Assembly (NCBI GenBank): GCA_015680685.1 | Contig: MNCI01007937.1 | Location: 496,401-560,400, forward strand | Reading direction: 5' to 3' | Source of the DNA: Gnetum montanum | Lineage: Eukaryota; Streptophyta; Gnetopsida; Gnetales; Gnetaceae | DNA length: 64,000 nt | In this document: piece by piece, positions 45,966 to 58,200 of the stretch | Layout of the letters: every line of letters begins with the position of its first letter | Numbering within the stretch: the first letter of the stretch is position 1 | The notes under the pieces: generated by a model | Told to the model about the DNA's origin: nothing | The model's database searches: none | The model's input: the letters and a program-made list of their open reading frames with translations, nothing else | Made by a program: the position numbers and the translations under genes

Positions 45966-46440
45966 ACTATCTTCATCTTAAAGAAGAAAAATGCATTAAC
46001 CAAACAAAATTTGGTTCCTTGGATTTTTTCTCTTCAATATTCTTTATTTAATAATTTATAAAAATAAGTTTTCACCTATCTAAAATTTCTTTGTCTTTTT
46101 ACCAAAATTCATTCATCTACCTCCTTGATGTATTTAACATGATGAATGCTTTTTCATTTTTTATTTTTGATTTTCGAAAGTCTGTATATAGATTTTACTC
46201 CTTTTTTGTTTTTAATTTCTCTTAGAAATCATCCAAAGCCTTATGTTTGGCTTTATCTACTATTACTTTTGTCTCTACCATTTTGTATATCAACCTATTA
46301 TCTTAGTTTCCACTATGCTATCATTTCTTAAAGCATTTTTCTTTTTTTAGATAGTATGCTATAATTCATCACTCAACCACTATATCTCCTTTGGAATGTG
46401 TTTTTTTTTTTTTTTTTTGCCTTTTATTTCATCCAAAATA
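45966..46440 (-). mobile_element. RTE-type LINE fragment, upstream half
   Basis: The minus strand gives decayed text between endonuclease and RT of plant RTE LINEs: KKKEKCFKK, VIVDKAKHKALDDF, EKLKTKKE and a later VK.IKEVDE..ILVK, followed by TYFYKLLNKEY. It continues into RT at 30342-29940. Element D interrupts it. A T-run at 46402-46420 lies inside it. Confidence 0.6.
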
Positions 46441-49238
46441 TCTTTTTTAAATTTTTAAATGTAACTTTCCATTAGTCCCAAATTATATGCACATAGTTGA
46501 ATGAAATTTTTTAAAAGCAAGAGGAAGTTAATTAACTTGTTTATTCTACTCGATGATCAAGGCCTAACCATAATAATGAAGTCTAATAGGATCTATGAGG
46601 AAGATAAACATGATGAGGTCATGTAGATGAGAGAAATGTTCCACTAATGATGAACTACTAGTAAATCCTTGGTGATTTTTCCAACAAGTTAGAGTTAAAA
46701 ATAGTCATCCAAATTTTTTTTTATGTTTGGGGTGGGGGGGTGTTATGACCTAAAAGAGTGACTATAGGTACACCCCAAGACACATAACCAACAAAATATA
46801 TTAGAAGAATTATAAAGAAATATAACAATGCCTCAAGTATAGCTTAAATTGAAAACCTCTTGTTTAACAAGATAATGAACTTACCACTTGAGGTGTCTAT
46901 CATTAACAAATCCTTTCAAGAAAAACATTATATTCATTCTTAAAAATTTTTAATCCACATAAAATACATGTGCACTCTCTTGGAAGATGAATCCATCTTC
47001 TACTTTTATTTTGAGTTAATGTGAACTCAATACAATGAACTCACCACTTGAGGTACTTATCATTAACAAATCCTTTTAAGAAAAAATGATATTTATTCTC
47101 AAGATTTTTTAATCCACATACAATACATGTGCACTCTCTTGGAAGATGAATCCATCTTTTACTTTTATTTTGAGTTAATGTGAACTCAAATGAAGTTTGT
47201 TGTTTGCTAATAAAAATGAATTATCTCATTAGGAGAACAACTAAAAGATATTGGACTTCTAAGTTTAATTAATTACCTCTTGCGTATTCTAAATTAAATA
47301 TGTTTCTTAAAATTCATATTTTTTCATAATTTACAAATATCATATAATATTTTTTCAATTTTTTTTTTGTTACCTTTCTTAGAATGAAGAATCACCTTGC
47401 AAATCTTCAACTACTAGTTCAAACCATTTTTAACTATATTTAATCTTTCATAAATTCTTTATGAATAGACATCATTACCAATTTAAACAACTTTACATAT
47501 AGATCATCTAAATCTTTAGATGATAGGTTATTGAGGTCATTTATTACTTCTTCTAAGGTAAACTAAATTATGATAGTAAATATCAACTTTTTCTAGAATG
47601 AGATTAGTATAAAATGTGTAGATATCATAAAAATGATAGTTAGGCAATGTAGAAAATTTTCATTGAAAAGACCTTTAAACATTTTTGGTCTCATTTAATC
47701 ATATGAATAAATTGTTTCTATCATACTTTGATAAAACATCTCTTCTTCTTTCTAATGAAATGCTTATACATCCTAATTATGTTATGTCTTTATTCTTGTT
47801 AATAATTTTAATATCCTACCTATCTTGCATACATTCATCATTAAACCAATTCTTCTAAGCATTATGCTTGTATGCATGACTACTTGTTTTGCTATCTCAA
47901 TAATATCTACTCTAATTTCTTATCATGTCTACTAAACTCCTTTTATCAAGGTTCATGATAATTTTTTTAGGTTTGCATTAGAGCCTCATAGTAATTACAA
48001 TTTTAAAACATTTTTAAAAGTTACTTGACTACTTGCTATGCACCCCTTTGTAGTCCTAGCTTGGCTACAACCTACACTCCACCTTGCAATCTTGGCTTGG
48101 CTACAACCTACTACAAGTCAGCACCTTGGTTGTAGTCTCTTGTTGAATAGAACACCCAGAAGTAGTCTACTTATTAGTGTCATTGCATTGTCTTGCAATT
48201 TGCCTTAAATATGCTTTTCATAATAACCACTAATTCTTAGTTCATGTGGCTACAAGGTGCATCATTTTCCATTATTGCAACCTCCAATGAGCCATAAAAC
48301 AATTTCAAATGACTCTAAACTTAAGCTACAAATCTCCTATGACTTATATTGCCTACTAAGTAAGAAAAATAATAACCTAGAATGGGAGGAGTTCGTACAC
48401 CATAATCACCTATGATTTTTACCAAATGTCTCATTTTTCCAACTTATTAAAAACTTGCAAGTACATGGGCATCAGACTTTAAGTTTGAATCATAAAAATG
48501 AATGGATTATTGCATAATGGATTTCTTTAGAAGCAAATAGGAAATCTAAAATAAAACCATAAAACTATAATAGAGTGTTAATTCTAGGTTATTATATAAA
48601 AAAAGGTGTTCAAATTATACATTTATTGGTATATATATATAAGAATTATTGTTATTGATGTATTTCGTACATAACTAACTTTGTTGATAAATCCTTTGAA
48701 TCTATATAAACATAATTAAACTAAAATTTTAATATTAGTTTCAATTTTTCATAAAATATTAATTTTTTACTTAGTTTCTATTATCTAAAAGTATTAATAT
48801 TTAATAAATATTATAGCTTGTTTGTTTTGATAAGTCATTTTGCTTAGTTCATTCTCAATATAACAACATTAAATATGTTTTATCTAATGTATCTATTCTT
48901 TCATGGAATTACTTAGAAGAAGAAAGTAGTGCTCTAAAGAAATTTAACAAGTTTTTTCCAAGAAGATCGACAAAGATGTCATACACACTATAATAAATTG
49001 ATTTCCAAAAAATTAAATTTGTTTCTATTACTATTGAAATCTTACTTTGTAGCCTTTTAAAATCAAATTTGCAATCCTTGTAAAAACAATGGTATGAAAT
49101 TTTTTGTTATTGATGATACCCATGCATGCATGCATAGATACATATGAGGGTATTTTATGTAATAAATCACCTATATAGTATTTTAGGTTATGTATTTAAT
49201 AAATTCTACTATATAGTATGAACTAAATTTTTTGGATG
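46441..49238. other. AT-rich intergenic sequence, no gene
   Basis: No coding pattern on either strand. Contents: GGGGTGGGGGGGG at 46731-46741; a 160-bp tandem duplication at 46875-47190; a repeated GCTTGGCTACAACCTAC at about 48058 and 48096; a (TA)n stretch at 48632-48643. Confidence 0.6.
46875..47190 (+). repeat. 160-bp tandem duplication
   Basis: Copies begin ATGAACTTACCACTTGAGG (46875) and ATGAACTCACCACTTGAGG (47035) and share CAATACATGTGCACTCTCTT-like text to their ends. A few substitutions separate them. Confidence 0.85.
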
Positions 49239-49240
49239 AG

Positions 49241-49300
49241 TTATCATCATTATCATCGTAGCCTTGTCCCAAAAAAATAGGGTCAACTACATGAGAATTA
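49241..49300 (-). mobile_element. RTE LINE/SINE 3' tail, copy 1
   Basis: ATCATCATTATCATCGTAGCCTT followed by GTCCCAAAAAAATAGGGTC and AACTACATGA is the reverse complement of the plant RTE 3' end (CATGTAG..GACCC...TTGGGACAAGGCT with a GATGAT tail). The body upstream (49300-49450) is not recognisable. Confidence 0.55.
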
Positions 49301-51849
49301 TATTAAAAGCCAGGTCATTGACATTAAAGTCAAATCTCCAGGCATGTGCTATTAGGGTTGCATTCCGTGTTGGAAAAATTTTTAAAGAGAGAGCCTTCTC
49401 GACCTGAGAGGCATCGGATAGTTCCACCAAAATGAAATTTCGAGCATAGTATCAAAATACATATAGTTAAATAAATTTGGGGTTTGACATCGCTATATCA
49501 TAAAATAAATATTAATATTAATCTTCTTCAAGAAAATTATGATTAGATTATATACATCATCATACATCAAGCTTGAATATAATGTACTTGATATTGAATG
49601 ATAGATTACATAGATATTATAGGATAATTTGGTTGTGCTTACTAAAGAATCTATTATCATAATTAATCCTATCTAATGATAACTCAACTAACACATGACA
49701 TATTGAATGGTCTTTCTTTAAAATATAAGTGTAATAACCAACAATATCAAGACTCAATCAAGGACAAGAAGTTTTTAAAATGACTGTGATAAGAAACTAT
49801 GTAATGAGTCAAACTTCACATATATACGATTGCCATAAATACAATTCTCTTAACGTAAAACACAAGTTTTTTTCACATTGAGTTGTAAGATGGCATTTCA
49901 CATTGAGTTGTAAGATGACATTTCTAGGATTACTTTAAGTATGAGAAGTAGCCTATAATGATCCATGACATTGCCACTATAAGAGACAAAGGCATCTTTG
50001 TTACGCAAGATTTACTTCATGAGCCGAGGACACTTTCCTGCTTGGCCACTTCATCTTTCGTCATGCCCATGACTTGATATTGGCAGATCTTCATGCCATT
50101 CCACTCCACTTGTGGCTCTCCCATGTCAAAACAAAAATCAAACATTTATGGTATTAAAGTTTGAAATCCTAAACAAAGCAGAGGCTGGCTTTGGTTGTAA
50201 TCACCATGACAAGAATACCTCCATTGGAAATGCAAGACCGCTTGACAAAGAAAGGTGGGGAGATGACGTGAGATTTGTGGGAAAAATATAACTAACAAAT
50301 TACCTTATCAAGGTTTGTGGAGTTTGCACTGTCATTGGACCACAAGGTTTTCAGTTGACCGGTGCTACCAATGATGTAATTGCCTTATCAAAAACCACCC
50401 AAAGTACACTTCCAGGCCACCAAACCCTGGCCCCACAACATGGTGGGTCCCACCTCGAAGGCTCTTTTAACTACTAACATAGGCTTTGACCGTTCAAACT
50501 TTAATGTATTCTTTTGATTAAAGTTTTTCATGTGATCACCCTGCACGTCACCCTTGCGTTTGAATTAAGTTGAATAGTAAGGCCCCCATTGTTTCGTTTA
50601 GCATTTGTTTCCCCGTCAAATCTGCATAAATGAACTCATCGTGGAGGCATCATTGCCGCAGAAAATTATTTTGCCGTTTTCAAATGGTTCGTTGAAAGGC
50701 TACTAGGTCAAAATTTAGAGATCCTCGCTATGTCACGTTTATTTTATTGTAAGGTATAGTCAAAATCAAAGGTGGTGAAAAATCACGGTATTTTAGGGAT
50801 AAAGTGAAAACGGCGTACCAACCAACTACGTCATGAAAGGTTTTTATTTGGGTTGGAGAGCATGAAGGTGACCCATGAACTTACTACCGTCTAACTGCAC
50901 TAAAAGTTAGTGTAAATTCAATGGTTATATTAATTACCTTTAATTTCACTACCCAACTTTTGAGGAAAAAAATGCCCGGATCTTGGAATATTTGCTTTGT
51001 TTTCTACCTGTTTGGTAAGCTTGGCCATTTAGTGGGTCTTCTTGTTCTTCCGTCGTAGGTTTTGTTGCTTTCGACAGCGGTAACGTAACTATGTGCGTCA
51101 CAAGGGTGCAGTATTTCAAAACTTCTGGTTACTAACATTAAGTTAGATTCTTTTTTTTTTTCTTTTTTTGCAGTCAATTTCTTGAAAGGGAAATGAAATT
51201 TGCCGAAATCTTTTTGGTTTCTTATAACACGAAACCTCGCTGGAATCTTCCCCACCACAATAATCGTCCATCAATATTGGTGTGAAATCGAAAATTTTTT
51301 GAAACTTATTCAAGTCAAGGAGGAAAGAAAATTCTATTTATTCTATAAATTATAGAAATTTTGGAATCTTCTCTAAAATCGTTATCAATAATTAACGGTG
51401 AGAAATTTAGAGAGTCTCGAAAGCTATTCAATTCAGTGTACATAAAATTCTATTTATTTAACCATCCTTTTCGTTAAATCAACCAAACTAATATTTTTGT
51501 CCCATGAAATTGGACGAAACCTCTTTAAATTAAATTAAAGTGGTCACAAATTTAATTTGACGGTTCTTGTGAAATAGACAGACAGGAGGATGAAATTAAT
51601 TAATGAATGACGTTTTTCTCTTAAAAAAATTGTCTAATATACTGAATGTGAATGTAATGTTAATAGTATTCATTTTGAAGAGGCTCAATGCTGACCTAAG
51701 AGGCTCAATTCAAAGCCTGACTTAGAAAGATATTACCTCAACTTATACCAAATATGGTTTATCTTGTCTTGCCCATTTATTGCCAATTATAGCTTTATAT
51801 TAAAAAAAACAAAAAGTTTAAAACAGTTTTCTTGAAATTATATCATTCT
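49301..51849. other. Intergenic sequence, no gene
   Basis: No supportable ORF. A short tandem repeat CACATTGAGTTGTAAGATG occurs twice at about 49877 and 49902. A GC-richer patch around 50390-50460 shows no frame. Confidence 0.55.
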
Positions 51850-51918
51850 ACATCATCCTCATGCCTTTGTTTCAACAAAATAAGGTAAGTTAAATCATCA
51901 TCATCATCTTATCCTTTT
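51850..51918 (-). mobile_element. RTE LINE/SINE 3' tail, copy 2
   Basis: CATCATCCTCATGCCTTTGT then TTCAACAAAATAAGGT: the same tail as copy 1, more diverged, with an extra ATCATCATCATC run. Confidence 0.4.
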
Positions 51919-52439
51919 CTGAATAAATCTAAAATTTAAAGTTTAAATTTCATATGACGTGATTAAATTTAACACGCTTTGGGCTTTGACCCCTGTGGGA
52001 GAAGTAGTGATTTATGAAAGGGATCACTGCGATTCTAACATTTGTACTATAAAACTTGGGCATTGGGACCTTTGACTAAGACCGGTAGCATCTCTTAATT
52101 ATAAAATATGCTCCAAGGTTACAATGTCAATAATTTTTTAAGTTAATGTGAACCTTTTGTCAGGTAATAAATCTATTATTCTACGAACAACGTGGGCGAA
52201 ATTTTTATTGCTTTCTTCCCTGTGATTTCGTCAGGAAAATACTGTCAGGATACGCAAGTAACAGCATAATATCTTGAATATCTTTTATGCAAGTTTGCTG
52301 GCAACCAAAAAACGTGAGTACGATCTACGTTCTCATTGGAGATTTGAACTCGACAAATTAGAGCCCCCAAAAATGCCGAGACGGAAGAGTAGTCTTGTTA
52401 AATCGTAAAAATAATGTCACTTTTTTGAAACTATCGATG
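51919..52439. other. Intergenic sequence, no gene
   Basis: AT-rich; nothing recognised. Confidence 0.5.
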
Positions 52440-52530
52440 CGGTTGGCAGGATTCGAACACGCTGTGCAGAGCGCCACAGATTCTCTTTGCAAGGCATGTT
52501 CCGAGCACATCAAAGAATTGTCGTGTTTAA
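52440..52530 (-). other. tRNA-like fragment (T-arm and variable arm)
   Basis: The minus strand has GTGTTCGAATCCTGCCAACCGCA, with a Pol III B-box-like GTTCGAATCC. It is preceded by a perfect CTGTG/CACAG stem like a class II variable arm. The 5' acceptor strand that should pair with AACCGCA is missing and the T-stem has a mismatch. It is either a tRNA pseudogene (Ser/Leu type) or a SINE head. Confidence 0.3.
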
Positions 52531-52792
52531 AAATGAAACACGTAAATGGAAAGAAAGGCAAATATATTTTTGGTAGGAGTTGGTGTAGTATTACAATGAA
52601 ATGTTGCTTTCCGTGCTATATTCTTATGTTTGTTAAAGTCGGTTGGCATGTTCTTAGGTTTGTAGTTCAGAAACTCTCCGGACCGCTGACGACAACACGG
52701 TATGCCCTAAGTTTTTTAGTTTGATTTTTTCTTTTCTAGGATTAATCTATATCTATTTCTTGATAATTCATTGATTTGCCGATTCATCAATT

Positions 52793-52930
52793 GCAAGTTG
52801 GTGTTACAAATGAATTTACCTTAACAATTTCTTAATTTTTAATTTGCCCTTCAATAAAATGCGAGTTGGTGTTACAAATGAATTTACCCTAACAATTTCT
52901 TAATTTTTAATTTGAATGAAAGATGTAGCT
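52793..52930 (+). repeat. 68-bp tandem duplication
   Basis: GAGTTGGTGTTACAAATGAA repeats at about 52794 and 52862, each followed by TTTACC.TAACAATTTCTTAA. Confidence 0.85.
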
Positions 52931-52998
52931 TTATGTTTATTTAGTTAAGTCATTGAATTATGAACTTATAAATTGCAACTTTTTGATACATATGAATT

Positions 52999-53050
52999 TA
53001 TCATCAACATCATCGCCATCCTAGCCTTGTTCTAGCAAAATGAGTTTCTA
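52999..53050 (-). mobile_element. RTE LINE/SINE 3' tail, copy 3
   Basis: ATCATCAACATCATCGCCAT then CCTAGCCTTGTTCTAGCAAAATG: third copy of the same tail in the same orientation. Confidence 0.45.
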
Positions 53051-55199
53051 CTAAGTACATATGAATTTCGCAAAATAACTAAAAACCTATGTTAAAAATT
53101 GAATTAATGATATTTCAGGATCAATACTTCAAGGTTCAACACTCCATGTAAGGTCTTTAGAAAGAAATTAAGATAAAAGAAAACTACCCTCTTTTTGATT
53201 TGAGAGTAGATAAGGGAAAGCTCAACATCCTTTGATGTAACTTCATCCAAGGATGCGGGACGTAAAAAGATCCATAACTTATAATCAAATGGCCGTACTA
53301 AAAGGTTCAATGCTTATGTTGTCAACCTCAATGTTTTATCTTGTTAAGCGTATGAACTAATACATTACAAATGCGCAAGTTCGTGCTATGGGTGTAACAT
53401 AACAAGTAGAGAAGCCGTTTGAAATAATTGTAACAGCTCATGTCAAGCAAGTGGGTTCATTCAAGATGACCATGAAATATGATCAAGACTGCGCACGAAG
53501 TTTTGTTTTGTCATAAGACAAACCTTCCCTATGCAAGTCAAATGATGTACAGCTGGAATGATTAAGCGATTCCGTCGGCAATTATGGAATGCCTTAAATA
53601 TGCATAAATATGGTTAAACTTGACAAAGATACGATACCGAAAAGCTTGGAACATGTATGAAAATGTAAACTAACTTTACGATTACGTCTCGAGGATGCTA
53701 TAATGAAATCCTCCATCGAAAACAAAAAATTATATCTTTTCGAACCAGATTACTATCTGTCGGCAAAACGCCAAATCAGTGCCAAGGCTATCTTTGCGCC
53801 CGAAAACTCGTTTCACATGCGTAGCCGAAATTTTTTTATAAACCGTGCGATTAATGAATCGTGATGGTAACGGTAAGATTGAAAAGTGAATAGAAAATGC
53901 TTGGATGTGCATTTCACGTACCAATTCGGCTCGTTTTCAATGTTAAAAATTATACAAAGTGTGGTATAAAAACTTTACATCATTTTCTGGAATAAAAATT
54001 TAGTGTCAAAGGAACCAAACTACTTTAACGTTTACCATCGATGCATTATTTTTATATAACTTGGTCATTATGGCCAAGCACAACTTGTATTGTATATAAG
54101 TTTCAGTCTTTTTTGCTAAATTATGCTTTTACCAATTGCATTATGATGCTTATTTATGATAAGCTAACCTTTGAAGTAAACAAAACATTTGCTAATGATT
54201 GGTTATGATTGATTGTTTACCTTCTCAATGAATATTTTTACCATTCTTCTACTTTGCAGTCCTCTTACATACTTCTTGAAATAAAAAAGTAAATGTGAGC
54301 CATTATAAAAGTGTTTTAACACAAAACTTATTTCCATGTACCAATAAGTAAACATAAGTGTCAAATCCACAACCTTCTTCGATGACTTTTCTCAAGAATA
54401 CATTACACCCTTGGGTGCAATTCCCACGTTAAAGATATCCATTAATTTTTCCCACTTAAAGCAATGTGTCGGTGAAGTTAGTGATATGCACTAATTTTTC
54501 CCACTTAAAGCAATTTGTCACTGAGGTGAAGTCAATGCATCGATTATGCAACTTCACTAGGAAGTGGGTATCACTTATGCATCTTCATTGGAAAAGCATC
54601 TTCATTGGAAAATGGGTACTTGGTACCTTATAATAGAAAACGGGTACTTGATACTTTACAACAGAAAGTGATACCACCCACAATTCAAAATCAAACTAAA
54701 GGAAAGTTGTTTATAAAATATAAAAGGAACGGCATTCATGGAAAAATGATACCATGCCCGGACAAAAACCTCGGTACATGGAAATTAAACAAGGTGGACA
54801 TGAAATTTGCATAAGACGAGGGTGGAAAACCCAGCTCAGTCCTAAGTCTGCATCTGGTGCATCTACCACAGCACATTGGCCTAGACTTTGAATCGCGGTG
54901 AACAATCTTTCATTTTTCACCAACTTGGGAGAAAAATTTGAACCAAGCTAATTAAATTGGGCATTTGCTTTGACCATATCCAAGACTTTTTGCAAATTTA
55001 CTTTATATGCACTCCAACCTTGTCCTGCCAATACCAAACGTTTAAAATTCGCTGTAATTCGTCGCTAGCGGGTCCTTTAACCGATACTCAAATTAACCTT
55101 CGGTATCAGCTAAAATTTTCATTTAATGGTTAGAAAAAGGCTGAAATAAAAGTAAATTTTAAATTTTTTTTCGGGAAAAATGCTGGAATAAGAGTCAAA
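53051..55199. other. Intergenic sequence upstream of the MYB gene
   Basis: No gene found. Around 54447-54600 are short duplications (AATTTTTCCCACTTAAAGCA at about 54447 and 54493; CATCTTCATTGGAAAA twice). The small ORFs at 53730, 54605 and 54711 have no domain. Confidence 0.5.
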
Positions 55200-55203
55200 A
55201 TTG

Positions 55204-55271
55204 TTACGTGGCCAATGGGGTGACATGGCATCAGCTAGGAGGCCTCTTCCACACGTGTACGTACACGTGTG
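55204..55271 (+). promoter_or_regulatory. ABRE/CCAAT block and double G-box palindrome upstream of MYB
   Basis: TACGTGGC (55205-55212) is an ABRE-type core, overlapping GCCAAT. At 55250-55271 is a 22-bp perfect palindrome with half CACACGTGTAC, holding two G-boxes (CACGTG, 55252-55257 and 55264-55269) 12 bp apart. Such sites bind bZIP and bHLH factors and often mark ABA or light response. It lies about 400 bp before the MYB start codon. Confidence 0.55.
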
Positions 55272-55479
55272 CGCCAAGCACGGCGATATAGCGTGACGGT
55301 GGGAGAAAATAATAGAATTTAACAAAAATAAACGCAGAAACAAAAAAAAAATTTCCTTAAATCATTACCAACAAGAACAAGAGCAGCAGAAGGAGTAAAG
55401 CGGATAAGCAAGAATTTTTACAGAGATAATCCAGAGAAGGGCTAAAAGCTTACAAACCCCTGGCTCGGGCCTTTCAGCA

Positions 55480-55487
55480 TATATATG
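55480..55487 (+). promoter_or_regulatory. TATA box of the MYB gene
   Basis: ATATATAT in CAGCATATATATGATG, about 185 bp before the ATG. A transcription start near 55510 would give a 5' UTR of about 155 nt, rich in GAAAG/AGAGA. Confidence 0.5.
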
Positions 55488-55666
55488 ATGTCACGACGCG
55501 TAGCACAATACAGAAGAACACAGCACAACACTGCAAAGAACAAGAAAGGAGAGAAGAGGAAAGAAAAAAACCAAGAGCGACTCTGAGAGAGAAATCGCAG
55601 CATCAGTGTCTCCCTGCAATACTCTGCAACTCTGCTCATTCATAATCATAATCATTGATTATCATA

Positions 55667-57428
55667 ATGGGTAGGCAGCCGTGCTGTGATAAAGTGGGAC
55701 TGAAGAAAGGGCCTTGGAGCGCAGATGAAGATCAGAAACTCGTGTCTTTCATTCTCCAGAATGGCCATTGCTGCTGGCGTGCTGTTCCCAAGCTGGCCGG
55801 TATAAAAACCATTATTCATTTAAGTTCATTTTCCATACATTATTGTTGAATGAGGTTGCCTTTTGAATTAATTGCTAGTTTTTGATCTTTCGTGGGTTCA
55901 TTATGCTTCTCAGAGGTGAAATCAGAGATTTGTGTTTTGTGGTTGTTTTTGTTTTTGTTTTTTGGGTTGTTGCAGGGCTGTTGAGGTGTGGCAAGAGTTG
56001 CAGACTGAGATGGACCAATTACTTGAGACCGGATCTCAAGCGTGGCCTGCTGTCCGAGGCTGAGGAGCAGCTAATCATCGACCTGCACGCTCGCCTCGGC
56101 AACAAGTAAGAAAATTCGAAAATACGATTCTGTTCATGTTCATGATCCACCCATGTTGATTTCAATAAGAAAACGAGATAAAAACATGATGAAGAAAAAA
56201 AAAATTTCTTGGTTTCTTGCAACATCAATCCGTGCTGTTTTGGAGTGTATATCCAGCTGCACTACAATGAGTGAGTGATAGGGATGGGTTTGAAATTTCA
56301 GATTTGTTTTGCAACTTTGGTTGAATAATTCTGGCATGCAGTGATTTTGAGATTTGTCTGCAAGTGATGCATGAGTTTTTGACAATCGTCCGTGGTTTTG
56401 GTGCACGAGTTTTTGACAAATCTTGTTTCTCATTTTTGGTTGGTTGTGGTGTTTGTGGTTGTGGGTTGGATTCCAGATGGTCGAAGATCGCGTCGCAACT
56501 GCCGGGGAGGACGGACAACGAGATCAAGAATTACTGGAACACCCACATCAAGAAGAAGCTCAAGCGAATGGGAATCGATCCTGTGACGCACCAGCGGATC
56601 GATTCAGTCACGGAAAAGTCCCTCAGAAACGAGGAGACTGACTGTGTCTCAGAAGAAGCAGACGACCACTCGCAGAAACAGAAAACAGAGGAAAATGAAC
56701 ACCCGCAACAACTTCTGAGAATTCTTAAGAAAGAGAACAGCAGGAACACCAGTAACAGCAACAACAATGAAGTTTCCAGCAGCAGATCGACATTGGATTC
56801 TTCAGTTATCACCACAGACGATGAATCCAATTCCAAGCCACCAAAATCCTGCAAATTGCCGTGCATCCTGGACGATTTCCTGTTAGACGAAACAGCGACC
56901 GCAAAGACTGCTTCGTTTTACCCAGATTCCATCCACCACCTCTCTCGGTCCTCCTCCTCCTCCATGAATTTCGTGGATTCCTCCGCCATTGCCGTGCCTG
57001 CGAGCTCTTCTGCGAGCCTGGAATTCATAAGCGAGAATCCCATTTTCGAGGATGGGCTGCTGGATTTCGAGGAATTGGAGGTTTCGTTTGATGGGTTGGA
57101 GCAATCCCAGAGCCAGGATTTGGCTTTGGCTGCAGCGCTGGAGCAGGAGCTCTCAGTCATAAATGAGAGCTGCGAGGAATTGCAGTTGCAGGAGGAGCAA
57201 GAACAGCCTGCTGCAGCTCCTCCTCCTTCTCCTATGTTTGAGTCCGCCATTAATGGCGGCCTTGAGAGCTCGACCTGCACCAGCCCCTGGGCTATCCAAA
57301 TTCCAGACATGGATTCCCAATTATGGCAGGAAGATTCTTACCCGTTCTCTGCATTTCCGTGGGATTCATCCTCATCAGAAGCCCCCATGATCCACACCAC
57401 CACCAGCACTCCCCTAAGCTTCCACTGA
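55667..57428 (+). CDS. R2R3-MYB transcription factor (subgroup 8 like)
   Basis: Exons 55667-55799, 55976-56105 and 56477-57428 (133, 130 and 952 bp) have GT-AG introns of 176 and 371 bp at the standard R2R3-MYB positions. The frame is kept and gives 404 residues. The start is the ATG of [18 protein letters not shown]2 (about 13-63) keeps its Trp positions and [15 protein letters not shown]3 (about 64-118) has [20 protein letters not shown] and WNTHIKKKL. The bHLH-binding signature of R3 is absent. The [11 protein letters not shown] and [17 protein letters not shown] text matches the AtMYB20/42/43/85 group, which activates lignin and secondary-wall genes. The C-terminus is Glu/Ser/Gln-rich, as in an activation domain, and ends [18 protein letters not shown]. 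It acts in the nucleus. This is the only gene in the window that looks intact. Confidence 0.93.
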
Positions 57429-57830
57429 TCACATCTCCCGAATAATTTAAAGATCGGATAGTTAGATTGTAACACGCAAAAGTCGCCATCATTTCGTCCA
57501 CTGTTGTTAATTAATTCATCCTGCATGCATGCCATCAAACTGTAAAGAAAACCCAGCAAGAAAAAAAACTCACGTGTAGTAAGGTTTAGTTGTTGTGTGA
57601 GTTTCTTGAGTATCATGCTTGATCAACTGCTGTTTCCAACAATGGCAGCAGCTGCAATCATGGTCGGAGGTCAATGTTGTGTAAAATTTGGGGAAGAAAA
57701 AAAAAACGAATCAGCTTTTAACTAAATGACACAGAAAACACAAATGCAAATTAGGCAAATCTGCAATAAAAGTCTGCAAAGCTGGTCTCTCAATTTGTGA
57801 TGAGAAACATAGAATCTTGCGTGGCATTTA
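57429..57830 (+). other. 3' UTR and flank of the MYB gene
   Basis: Non-coding. Poly(A) signal candidates are AATAATTTAAAG at 57441 and CAATAAAAG at about 57763. Confidence 0.5.
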
Positions 57831-57976
57831 TTAACTAGCGATGGATTTTAAAATTCCAAAATGGCAACTGTTTACGCTAAATCAAGAATCGTGTCTTTGT
57901 TTGGGTGAATCGTGAATCCGTGGATATATATTCGCACAGATGCTGCCGCCGATTCCGATTCTGGGTTTGTCACTTT

Positions 57977-58200
57977 GGAAAGGCTGAATCCACAAAATCA
58001 ATCAATGGCATATGCAATGTTTATGTAGCAAAGACAAAATTGGGGATGTTTCATGCCGATTTGCAGTGTCCATGTACCGTGTTCATCGGAAATAATTTAA
58101 TCGGAAAGGCTACATCCACAGAATCAATCAATGGCATTTGTAATGCTTATGCAGCAAAGGGAAAGTTGGGGATGTTTTGTATCTCTGTTCATCACAATTA
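57977..58200 (+). repeat. 126-bp tandem duplication
   Basis: GGAAAGGCTGAATCCACA (57977) and GGAAAGGCTACATCCACA (58103) start two copies that both contain AATCAATCAATGGCAT and TTGGGGATGTTT. The period is 42 codons, so one frame stays open (SINGICN repeated), but nothing else suggests a gene. Confidence 0.8.

Noticed and set aside
56364-57428. Using the long ORF starting at 56364 as the MYB protein
   Set aside because: Its first 38 codons are intron 2. Splicing at 56476/56477 restores the canonical R3 repeat.
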